64,000 nucleotides of DNA from Thermoanaerobacter ethanolicus JW 200 (GTDB lineage Bacteria > Bacillota > Thermoanaerobacteria > Thermoanaerobacterales > Thermoanaerobacteraceae), in NCBI RefSeq assembly GCF_003722315.1, contig NZ_CP033580.1, forward strand, positions 2,012,501 to 2,076,500. The letters are read 5' to 3'. This document shows, in pieces, positions 29,528 through 38,056 of this stretch; positions within the stretch are counted from its first letter, which is position 1, and every line of letters begins with the position of its first letter. Made by a program: the position numbers and the translations under genes. Under the pieces are notes generated by a model, which worked only from the letters and a program-made list of their open reading frames with translations, was not told the origin of the DNA and made no database searches.

Positions 29528-30729
29528 TTTTGTTCACCCCCATTAGGGTCAGTCTTTCCGGTATTTAGTTGGTTTGGAATAGCTTTTTCACAATTTTTAT
29601 CCTCATCTCTTATTTCTAATACAATTCTTCCAAACCCTCTTGTTGTCATACCGCCAATGCCCAATGTTTCAAAGAAATGTTTGGAACTACATAAAGCATC
29701 TTTTAATTTATTTATATCAGGCAGCGGATTCAACTTTGATTCTATTCCTTCAAAAGCTGTCTTATCAAATATTCTAATATCTCCATAAAATATAGTCCCT
29801 CTTGGTATTGCCTCAGAAGTAAAAAGTGCACCTTCTTTTGCTGCTCCTGTTATTGGATCTATTGAGACAGATGTTCTTACTTCAAGATTAGAATTAACAA
29901 TTTGAGAGAATAAGCTTTCAGGTACAATAATAATTTTGTCAGCAGTAAACTTAAAATTCCCAATTTCTATTTCATTCAATTTAATTGAGAGACTTTCTAC
30001 TTTGTAAGGTAGATATATCCATCCAAGATTTATATGCCCATCCACTTTACCTTCTTTCATTTCTTCTAAGGCAATACAAACTTCTTTCTTTTCCGACTTC
30101 TCATCAGTTTTTGTTTTTTCATCATATAGCCTAGTACTTTTTAATGCCTCTTTTGTCGTTATCCACTTGGTACCAAAGCGTGTAAAAACGGGAAAAAACA
30201 AAATATTTAAATCACTAAAATGAATCATACCCTGCCAGCTTAAATCTTTCTTTGAAAATCCAAATCCTTTACAGATAATACAATGTCCGCAATGACCAGT
30301 TTTCCCTTTATCATCCGTAGCATACGGAGCATTCGATATCTCCGCTTGAGGAGTATCGTCCTGTCCTGCACAAGTTATTTTTGCCACAACATTGCCCTTA
30401 AAAGATTTCCAATCTGTATCTGGTAAATTCCACTTTGAGCTGTTAATACTAATCCATTCCTCTATTTTTTCTAACATAGTTTTTTTGTTTATATTTTTAA
30501 TATCATCAAATTTAGGCTGTTTATCTTTTATATTAGACAAAAGTTCTAATGTCGCATAATATCTCCAAGTTCCTGCTAGACTTGAACCAGGAATTTTAGG
30601 AAGTTTTGTTATTGGATCTCTTACAATTGTATTGTCAACTCTTCCTATGGTATAACCGCCTGTCCCAATATGAATTGGGTCTGTTGCCATTCCATAAGCC
30701 TTAAACTCTTTTACAAAATTGTCACTCAT
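29524..30729 (-). CDS. cmr4: Type III backbone RAMP nuclease, Cmr4/Cas7-like
   Basis: The repeated backbone subunit that cuts target RNA at 6-nt intervals. It is 401 residues. The start IHIGTGGYTIGRVDNTIVRD and then IPGSSLAGTWRYYA is the Cas7/Cmr4 pattern. Asp32 in GRVDN sits where Cmr4 has its catalytic Asp, so cleavage should be retained. GHCGHCIICKGFGFS (about 143-157) contains a Cys cluster that may bind zinc. Near the C-terminus, FFETLGIGGMTTRGFGRI forms the glycine-rich loop. The ATG lies behind AAAGGAGG, 5 bp after the large-subunit gene. Confidence 0.75.
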   Translation of the reverse strand: MSDNFVKEFKAYGMATDPIHIGTGGYTIGRVDNTIVRDPITKLPKIPGSSLAGTWRYYATLELLSNIKDKQPKFDDIKNINKKTMLEKIEEWISINSSKWNLPDTDWKSFKGNVVAKITCAGQDDTPQAEISNAPYATDDKGKTGHCGHCIICKGFGFSKKDLSWQGMIHFSDLNILFFPVFTRFGTKWITTKEALKSTRLYDEKTKTDEKSEKKEVCIALEEMKEGKVDGHINLGWIYLPYKVESLSIKLNEIEIGNFKFTADKIIIVPESLFSQIVNSNLEVRTSVSIDPITGAAKEGALFTSEAIPRGTIFYGDIRIFDKTAFEGIESKLNPLPDINKLKDALCSSKHFFETLGIGGMTTRGFGRIVLEIRDEDKNCEKAIPNQLNTGKTDPNGGEQK

Positions 30730-30733
30730 TTTT

Positions 30734-33700
30734 TCAAACCTCCTTTAAAGTTGTATGCCAAAATTCGAACATGTCCAAGAAAAGTTGTAAATTCTCTGTG
30801 GTCATTTTTTCTTTTAATGCCTCATATAACTTATCATTCCCTTGAGATACCTCAATGTCGAATAACTTTTTTATCCCCTTTGCAAGCTCTTCATCTTTCT
30901 TAAGTTCAAGAATATTAATAAAGCTTGAAGCAAGAAAAACCTTGATTCCTTCAACATCATTATTCATATCTGATTTGTAATTGGCTATGCTTTCCCATTT
31001 GTCATAAATTACAGAAATTAATTTTTGAAGTTTTGTACTCCTTGTAACTCCACTTTTATTTTCTTTACCAAATAACTCTTTAAATTTTTTAAACTTTTCC
31101 CAGGTATCCAAATCATAAGGTCGTGAGTTTTTAAGTGCTATTTTCCTTTTCCATTTATTGTTTTTATCATAATAAATATCGTTCCTTCTTGTATTTGTAT
31201 CTAAAAATTCAAAATCAAATGTATTAGGCATTATATTGATTTCTTCATCATCCTCTAATTTATCAATATTTAATATCCATTTCTTGTTTTTATTATCAGG
31301 TTTTAAATAAAACTCGTATCCTTTTTTATGACTACCCCAATATAAAGAATAATAATTTTGAGTATTGTTTAATGATTCCTCAATCTTTTGACATTTTAAT
31401 ACATTTTTGATTTTGCATGCTTTTTCTTCTAATATTAATTCTTCTGTATTCTCTATATCCCTCCTAATCTTTCTTAAAGCTTTTACCCCTACATATAGCG
31501 GCTTTTTATAATCCTGCACTACTATTCCTATATGGAGTGGTAATTTGCCATATACAAATTTAAAGTTCTCATTGTATTTTTTAATAACATTTTCAATCAA
31601 ATTAGGCACATACTCAGCAGGTATAATAAACTGCCAGCTAATTGGCGTAGGGTCAATAATTGAAATATATGGCTCGTAATACTCAGATTTACTATCATTT
31701 AAATTGAGTTTTATTGCCATATCTTTTTTATCCTTATATCTTTTTAAATTAAATTCTTTATACCTTGTCAAATCTTTTACATAAGATATCAAATAAACCT
31801 TTCCTTTATTAGCCCAAAAAACTGCTTCTCCATCATAATACTCACCGTCTTGAATATTTTCATCTTTACCCTCGATTTTTACATCTTTCCAATAATACCT
31901 CCTTCTCCTCTCTATTGGAATACATGCATAAGCGCATATATTTGCTTTTATATCCTCAAAAAATTCCTTTGTGCTCTCCCATATTCTTCTCAACCTAGCT
32001 GGAGAAGGATTCTTACGGATGAGGAATTGAAGGATAAGTGTAGAAAGAAATTCTATATCATCGTAGGTAAGGTGGTTCCACTTTATAATTTCTTTATCCC
32101 AGTCAATCTTTGAATTCAAACCGTTCTTTTTTATCCACTCTTCCCAATGTGTACCTATTATTGAACCGAAAAATATTTGCCTTATGAAATCATCAAAAGA
32201 TTCATCATTGTTTTTACAACCATCATATGCATCTCTTGCTAAAAGATTAAAAAGTTTAAAATCGAAAATCTTTATAAAATTTTTGAAAGGCTCATTATTT
32301 AATAAAGTTTTTAATGGTTGTTCGTTATTTTTTCTGTCAACTAATTTTAAACCAAAATTTTTCATTTTTAATTCTAAACCTTTGTATTTTCTAAGTAAAG
32401 TTGAATCGCTAACAGGAAAAACGATATTCTCAATTTTTAATAAAAATTGATCATTTAAATTACCATTTTTATCTTTATATTTATCTAATAGGAAAGCATT
32501 TTCAATGTACAATGTCTTTATTACATTTAATGTGTTTATTGCTAATTTAAGTTTATCAATATAATCCTCTTCTCTCACCAACAAGCTATTCAACATATCT
32601 CCATTTAACCAATCATGTAGTTCAAACTTCATTGTTACTAATGCAACCCTATCATTTTCATCTTTTAACTCATCCATCCAAATTGTTTCTTTTTTCGTAT
32701 CTTTAAGCCATTCATAAATCCTGCCTTGTGTTTTCTTTTCATAACAAATATCACACAAATATTTTTGTTTTCATCCCTTCTGTCTGATCTAAACACTAAT
32801 CTTTGTCCACAAACCTGACATATACCAATTGCTTTTTCACTTTCTGATTTTTCAATATCTATGCTAACTTCTTTTTTACTCCAATCTGCTTTTAAGAAAT
32901 TTTCTTTAGCCTTTTCAAGAAGATAAGACAAGTTCATTAAACCACGAGACGCTTTAGTAAGAAAAATAGCAGGATAAAATTCATCAAAAGATTTTTCTTT
33001 AAAAATATTTATAATTTCATCTTCTATTTCTCTTAAATCATCCTTTAGTTCCGCTAAACTACTTTCATCTAAATCTTCTCCTAAATCTTCACCAACTAAA
33101 AAATAAACTCCAGTTTCATCGCGATAAACTTCATTTCCTATAGGATATTTATATTCTAAAAGTTTTTTAATTTCATCATCAATTTCATTCGATACTTCTC
33201 TATACCATTGTATTTGTTGAGGCTTATAACCTTTTTCTGCAAGCCTAAGTTTGTCATATTGTATACCAAGAATACGCCATCGGACATCCATTCGTTTAGG
33301 CAAACTTTGAATATTATTATTTTTTAAAATATATTCAGAAAGAGAAGCTTTAAACATTGTGGTTGCCATATAAGCTTGTTCCCACAATGATACATCGTTT
33401 ATTGGAAATCTATCATCACTCAATAAACCAGCAAAAAAATTTTTAAATTTTTCTCTAATTGATTTAAATTTTTCCCAATCTAGGTTATTAGAACCAATGA
33501 TATCGGTTATAGAGTTTTTTAAGTCACAAATCTTATAATTCATAGAATCTTCTGTTTCTGATAAATAAATAATTCTATTTTTAAAACTCCCAAAAGGATT
33601 TGATAACCATCTACTATCTTGAGGTTCAACCTTAATATCATCTTTTGGCGATCCCTTATCTATCCCAGAGTTTAGGCTTTCTCCAATCCCATATAACACT

Positions 33701-33975
33701 TGCAATAAATATTTATTGTTTTTTTGACTTCTCCATTTGTTACGCCAATTATTTAAAAAATTATCCCACAAATCTATTTCTTCTTCTAAAATTTTTATTT
33801 TTTTGTCCTTAATATCATTTTCCCAATCAGATAAAGATTTTTTATTTAAATTAATATTTGCTTTATTTTGTTGGTTTGGATTTACTTTATCCCATAAAGA
33901 CATCAAGGAAGCTATCTCAGCTTTTAAAATCTCATCCCTATACTTCTCTAAATTTTCTAAATTTAATCCTGCCAT
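30734..33975 (-). pseudogene. Type III large subunit, Cas10/Csx11-like, frameshifted in the zinc finger
   Basis: Two frames make one protein of about 1080 residues. The first runs from ATG 33973-33975 (behind AAAGGTGG) to a stop at 32665. The second is open from about 32760 to 30734. They join at an A5 run (T5, 32762-32766) if one A is added: SDRRDENKKYLCDICYEKK. This rebuilds a zinc finger, CQVC-X17-CDIC, that the break now divides. The size, zinc finger and place fit Cas10/Cmr2. I find no GGDD cyclase motif and no clear HD motif, which points to the divergent Csx11 large subunit of type III-C. As written the subunit would be truncated after about 435 residues. Confidence 0.65.
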
Positions 33976-35258
33976 TTTAACCACCTTTTCCCTTTTAGAT
34001 CTTCACTTAAATTTAAATCTTTATTGGTAAAATAATACTTATCTTCACATACTTCAAATGTTCCCCATCCAAGTTTTGTTTTTGCTCCTATTCCAATCTG
34101 TGATACTTTTTCAATTGCTAATAAAAGATTTTCTAAATCTTTTTCCGCTTCGCTTTTTAATACTTCATTTTCTTTTAATATACCATCAAAAGGAATGTAT
34201 ATAATCTGCAAAAATCCTTCTGTACCTTCTGGAACCACTTCATAATAAATAGGTTGTGTTCCAGCTCTTTTTCTTCTATCATGGGGATTTATTACTTCTA
34301 AAGAAAGTTTGTCAAAATATGTAGGATAAAATATAGCTCTTCCTTTATGTGTACGAAGTTCTATTGGTAGGTTTTTATTATCTTTTTGAAGTTTATGAGA
34401 AATTTGTTCTTCAAGAAATTTATGAAGTCCTTCATAAGAATTCTGTTCGTTTATTTTTTCTAAAAGATTTTTATCCACTGTCAAACCAAGTTCAAATAAT
34501 ATAAACTCCAAAAGTTTTTCTTTAAAATTTTTTAAATCACTACTTTTCCATTTCAAATAATCCTCTATTGCTTTTATACTGTCTGAACCTGCTCCAAATA
34601 TCCTCAAATAGCTGTCAACGACTTCTACTCTTTCATTATGATTAGATTTTTCATTTATTAATTCTTTAAAAGCTGAAGCTAAAGCACCCTTCCATCCACT
34701 TCCTCTTATCATAGGTACTTTAAAAACTTTTTCTTTTAATATAGGATTTGAAATAATATAAAATTCATCATCATCTTTTGAGAAGTATGGCTGTTTTAGC
34801 TTGAAACTTGCCTGAATTATAAATGAGTACGGCGGAAGTTTTCTTACATAATCATTAGCTATATTCAAAGTTAAAATCCCTGATATAAAATTGACATTTT
34901 TCAATTGCTGGTCATTATCAAAAACAAAATTTTTATTTTCTTTCATAATTTCTTCTTTTAACCAAGTTACCAGAAAATCTTTTGTTGTCTCATTAGATTT
35001 ATTTTTCTTTAAAAATTTAAAAAAATCATCCTTTTTAAAGGCTTTACTAGATGAAATAAATGGAAAATCTTTTTTTAATTTATCGATATTAACTTTATCC
35101 GTCTCTTTCAACTCATTGTTTTCTTTATTTTTAAACAGGTAATTTTCTATTTTTTCTTCACTTTTGGGCTTAAAATAAAACTTACAATATGATACATAAT
35201 GACTTAAACTTTTCACTTCATCAATATTTATTTCTATTAAAGCATCATACTTAGCCAT
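33963..35258 (-). CDS. cmr6: Type III RAMP protein, Cmr6-like
   Basis: A 431-residue RAMP. It starts at ATG 35256-35258 (behind AGAGGTGATAGG), overlapping the cmr1 end by 8 bp. RAMP features are VPMIRGSGWKGALASAFKEL near the middle, the Cmr6-type stretch HKGRAIFYPTYFDKLSLEV followed by NPHDRRKRAG, and the C-terminal loop IGIGAKTKLGWGTFEV. Cmr6 caps the 3' side of the crRNA in type III-B complexes. The N-terminal 130 residues are lysine-rich and longer than usual. Its end overlaps the start of the large subunit by 13 bp. Confidence 0.68.
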   Translation of the reverse strand: MAKYDALIEINIDEVKSLSHYVSYCKFYFKPKSEEKIENYLFKNKENNELKETDKVNIDKLKKDFPFISSSKAFKKDDFFKFLKKNKSNETTKDFLVTWLKEEIMKENKNFVFDNDQQLKNVNFISGILTLNIANDYVRKLPPYSFIIQASFKLKQPYFSKDDDEFYIISNPILKEKVFKVPMIRGSGWKGALASAFKELINEKSNHNERVEVVDSYLRIFGAGSDSIKAIEDYLKWKSSDLKNFKEKLLEFILFELGLTVDKNLLEKINEQNSYEGLHKFLEEQISHKLQKDNKNLPIELRTHKGRAIFYPTYFDKLSLEVINPHDRRKRAGTQPIYYEVVPEGTEGFLQIIYIPFDGILKENEVLKSEAEKDLENLLLAIEKVSQIGIGAKTKLGWGTFEVCEDKYYFTNKDLNLSEDLKGKRWLKWQD

Positions 35259-36267
35259 TCCTATCACCTCTACTTTTTAGATGATTAAATAATAATTTTT
35301 GATACTTGTTGAATATTTTATCCGGTACTTTTTTGTTATCAAATGGATTATTGAAATTTATTAAATATACATGATAATCATCATTCTCTATCAAATTTGA
35401 AACATAAATACTTGAAGCAGCGCCTTGCTCCCCAAAGTTTCTTTTTCTGTAACGCATTTCTTCTTCTCTTCTCAAAAAATATTTAAAATTATATCCTAAC
35501 ACTTTTTTCCGATTGTCATATTTGATTTTTTCAATTTTATGTATTCGCATTATATCATTGTATTTAATGCCCTTTATATTAGCTTCTTTATCGTTTTGTT
35601 CTCCTTCAACTCTAATATTTACCAATCCAAATCCAAAAGAAAGTTTCCCACCAACAAAAATTATTTTATCTTTATAAAAATTAAAAAAACCTGATAAATA
35701 ATTATCCCACCAATATTCTGTTGTCTTAAGCAATAATTTTACATCTTTATGTAAAACAATTTTGGAATCTTTTCTTTGAAAAAGTACACTTTTAATCCAA
35801 TGTTCGGTGTTAATGCCATTCTCTTTAAAGGGAAAATTAAAATCTATTTCTTTAAAATTTAATTCTTGTTTTATAAAAGAGCTTATTTCTATATCTACCC
35901 TGCTTTTCCATCCTGTACATCCAAATAGACGAGAGGGTACAGATAACCCTAAATCTTCAAGTGATTCATCTAATATATTATCAAAACTTTTATTATCTCC
36001 TTCTCTCAACAAACGTTTTAAGAAAATTTGCTTCAATGTACGTTCTTCTTTAGGATTTTCAAGTTCTCCTAAATTATCTGCAACTACATTATTGTTATTT
36101 AATTTCTCATTATTTCCATTTTTAACAGCTTTCCAATATACTGAAAACCAAAACCTTAAACTTCCCATTAAAGAAGAAGGTCTAACCTTACTATTTTCCT
36201 GCCAAGCATCTCCTGTCCATAATGGAGTTATTGTTTCTAAATGAACAGTAACTTCCTTCTTATTCAT
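35251..36267 (-). CDS. cmr1: Type III RAMP protein Cmr1
   Basis: First gene of the type III effector operon, 338 residues from ATG 36265-36267, 8 bp behind AAAGGGG. The opening VTVHLETITPLWTGDAWQ and then VRPSSLMGSLRFWFSVYWKA is the clear Cmr1 signature (TPLxTG...RPSSLxGxLRFW). The middle has VPSRLFGCTGWKSRV and KLSFGFGLVNI, the glycine-rich RAMP loops. Cmr1 is a 3'-side subunit that helps in target RNA capture. The operon lacks cas6 and cas1/cas2 within this window, so crRNA processing must rely on genes elsewhere. Confidence 0.82.
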   Translation of the reverse strand: MNKKEVTVHLETITPLWTGDAWQENSKVRPSSLMGSLRFWFSVYWKAVKNGNNEKLNNNNVVADNLGELENPKEERTLKQIFLKRLLREGDNKSFDNILDESLEDLGLSVPSRLFGCTGWKSRVDIEISSFIKQELNFKEIDFNFPFKENGINTEHWIKSVLFQRKDSKIVLHKDVKLLLKTTEYWWDNYLSGFFNFYKDKIIFVGGKLSFGFGLVNIRVEGEQNDKEANIKGIKYNDIMRIHKIEKIKYDNRKKVLGYNFKYFLRREEEMRYRKRNFGEQGAASSIYVSNLIENDDYHVYLINFNNPFDNKKVPDKIFNKYQKLLFNHLKSRGDRNG

Positions 36268-36433
36268 ATGGAAAACCCCTTTGTAATAGATTTTAATCAT
36301 ATAAGTCAAGAAAAAAAATCATTAAAACATGATAGTCCTAACCTCCATAAAAAACACTGCCCAAAATTTTCTCATATAACAATATTCTACATAACTTTTT
36401 TAAATCCTGCTAAAAAATTGTATTTTAAAAAAC

Positions 36434-36487
36434 AAAAATGTCGCTGATTGTCAGAGGTACATCTCTGGATTAATCAGCGACATTTTT
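36434..36487 (-). terminator. Strong intrinsic terminator left of the IS110 element
   Basis: A 16-bp stem (AAAAATGTCGCTGATT pairing with AATCAGCGACATTTTT) encloses a smaller AGAG/CTCT pairing. On the minus strand it ends TTTTTGTTTTTT, a strong terminator. It is well placed to end the leftward CRISPR array transcript before the cas promoter region. Confidence 0.7.
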
Positions 36488-36564
36488 CTCAAAAAACATA
36501 TCTGATTTTTTAAAATTATTATATTTAAGTTGTATAATCCTTTTAATTATATTTCCCTTGTAAA

Positions 36565-36581
36565 ACATTAATTCCTTATAG
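36565..36581. repeat. Left half of a CRISPR repeat at the IS110 boundary
   Basis: The 17 bases ending at 36581 contain AATTCCTTATAG, identical over 12 consecutive bases to bases 6-17 of the array repeat; the outer five bases match once. The missing right half of the repeat (GTAGGCTAAAAAC) lies beyond the IS110 element at 38061-38073. Confidence 0.7.
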
Positions 36582-36737
36582 ACCTCTATGCCGTAGCTAC
36601 GGCACCATCAGAGGATGAAAATACCATCCCCTTTACGGGAAGCACGCAGGATAGAATAACCCCTTATGGTTGTTGCACCAGCTCTTCAATTTTACAGTCG
36701 CTATCGTACAAATACTAAAAAAGGAGTTGGTTCTTTC
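36582..36737 (+). ncRNA. Candidate bridge RNA region of the IS110 element
   Basis: IS110 elements with a long left non-coding end express a bridge RNA that pairs with target and donor DNA. Here the region has a clear hairpin: CCTCT (36583-36587) and AGAGG (36610-36614) enclose the perfect palindrome GCCGTAGCTACGGC (36590-36603), followed by a small CCC/GGG hairpin near 36628-36639. CAGGATAG (36647-36654) repeats the right junction of the element (38053-38060), as a donor guide would. CCTTAT (36662-36667) also occurs in the target repeat. A -10 like TATAAT lies upstream at 36533-36538. The RNA boundaries are not determined. Confidence 0.5.
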
Positions 36738-37958
36738 ATGGATTTAGTTTATTCTCACGTTTGCGGATTAGATGTCCATAAAAAGAGCGTCGTAGCTTGT
36801 ATAATAACACCGGAAGGTAAAGAAATCCGCACCTTTTCAACCATGACCGATGACCTTATTGGATTAAAAGAATTTATTAAAAGCAAAGGTTGTAATGTTG
36901 TTGCTATGGAAAGTACCGGTTCTTACTGGAAACCTATCTACAACCTCCTGGAGCTTGAGAATATTAAAATTCTACTCGTCAATGCTAAGCATATTAAAAA
37001 TGTTCCCGGCAGAAAAACTGATGTAAAAGATGCTGAGTGGATAGCAAGTCTTTTGCAACATGGCCTTTTGCAAGGCAGCTTTGTCCCAGATCGTGAACAA
37101 AGAGAGCTTCGCGAACTTGTCCGCTATAGAAAAAGCCTCATTGAAGAAAAATCAAGAGAACTTAATCGCATACAAAAGGTTTTAGAAGGAGCTAATATCA
37201 AACTGTCTTCGGTAGTCTCTGATATCAACGGGGCATCCAGTCGTTCTATACTTGAGGCTATTATAAATGGTGAAGAAAATCCCGAAACCCTGGCTGAGCT
37301 TTCTCAAGGCAAGCTAAAAAATAAAATGGATGAACTAAAACGCGCTTTAAAAGGCTTGATCAATCATCACCAAAGGATGCTTCTGGAAATACAGCTTAGA
37401 CATATTGATTACCTTGATGAAGAAATAGCAAAATTAGACGAAGAAATTAAAAATCGAATGCTCCCTTTTGAAAAAGACCTGGCACTGCTGGATACAATCC
37501 CTGGAGTCGGAAGAAGAACTGCAGAACAAATAATAGCCGAAATCGGCACGAATATGGAACAGTTCCCCTCTGCTGCCCATTTGTGTTCTTGGGCAGGGTT
37601 GTGTCCAGGTCATAATGAAAGTGCTGGTAAACAAAAGTCTGCAAGAACTCGAAAAGGTAACCAAAAATTGCGAAGCTCTCTTATTGAAGCTGCCAGAGCT
37701 GCCTCAAGGGCAAAAGGTACTTATCTTTCAAGTCAGTACCACCGCATCGCTGCTCGAAGAGGAGCAAACCGTGCAGCAGTTGCAGTGGCACATAGCATTT
37801 TAATTATAGTTTATCATATTCTCAAGCAAAAGCAACCATATATTGAATTAGGTCCTACTTATTATGAAGAGAAAAAGCGTAATATGATTATTCGTCAATC
37901 TTTAAAAAAGCTAGAGTCTTTAGGCCTTAAGGTCACGGTCGAATCTGCAGTGTCTTAA
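36738..37958 (+). CDS. IS110-family transposase (DEDD recombinase)
   Basis: The RNA-guided recombinase of the element, 406 residues from the ATG at 36738, 11 bp after AAAGGAG; an in-frame ATG at 36666 lies in the non-coding end. The RuvC-like domain shows [14 protein letters not shown] (first Asp), [11 protein letters not shown] (Glu), and [16 protein letters not shown] (two Asp). A coiled-coil stretch follows (about 130-245). The C-terminal Tnp2 domain has [20 protein letters not shown] and [17 protein letters not shown], where the Ser nucleophile is expected. The frame is intact, so the element may be active. Confidence 0.92.
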   Translation: MDLVYSHVCGLDVHKKSVVACIITPEGKEIRTFSTMTDDLIGLKEFIKSKGCNVVAMESTGSYWKPIYNLLELENIKILLVNAKHIKNVPGRKTDVKDAEWIASLLQHGLLQGSFVPDREQRELRELVRYRKSLIEEKSRELNRIQKVLEGANIKLSSVVSDINGASSRSILEAIINGEENPETLAELSQGKLKNKMDELKRALKGLINHHQRMLLEIQLRHIDYLDEEIAKLDEEIKNRMLPFEKDLALLDTIPGVGRRTAEQIIAEIGTNMEQFPSAAHLCSWAGLCPGHNESAGKQKSARTRKGNQKLRSSLIEAARAASRAKGTYLSSQYHRIAARRGANRAAVAVAHSILIIVYHILKQKQPYIELGPTYYEEKKRNMIIRQSLKKLESLGLKVTVESAVS

Positions 37959-38056
37959 CTTTTAATTTAACTTTATTAACCATTTATTTATCCCATATTT
38001 TTACATCGGTATGGGTTTAGTTTTTTGTTGCCTTTTTGAGAGACACTATTTTCAGG

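Larger units (their letters stand above)
36582..38056 (+). mobile_element. IS110-family insertion sequence inside the terminal CRISPR repeat
   Basis: About 1.48 kb, with one DEDD transposase, a structured 156-bp left non-coding end and a short right end. IS110 elements lack terminal inverted repeats, so the ends are inferred from the flanks: the CRISPR repeat is interrupted after its ATAG, and ATAG occurs again at the right junction (36578-36581 and 38057-38060). Removing the element and one ATAG restores a 30-base repeat whose inner 25 bases match the consensus exactly. Confidence 0.75.

Noticed and set aside
30734-32758. 674-codon frame as an independent CRISPR gene
   Set aside because: Its only early start is a TTG without a ribosome site in the middle of a zinc finger; rejoining with the upstream frame gives one coherent large subunit.
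37434-37664. Minus-strand frames inside the IS110 transposase
   Set aside because: They are antisense shadows of an intact transposase with all catalytic residues.
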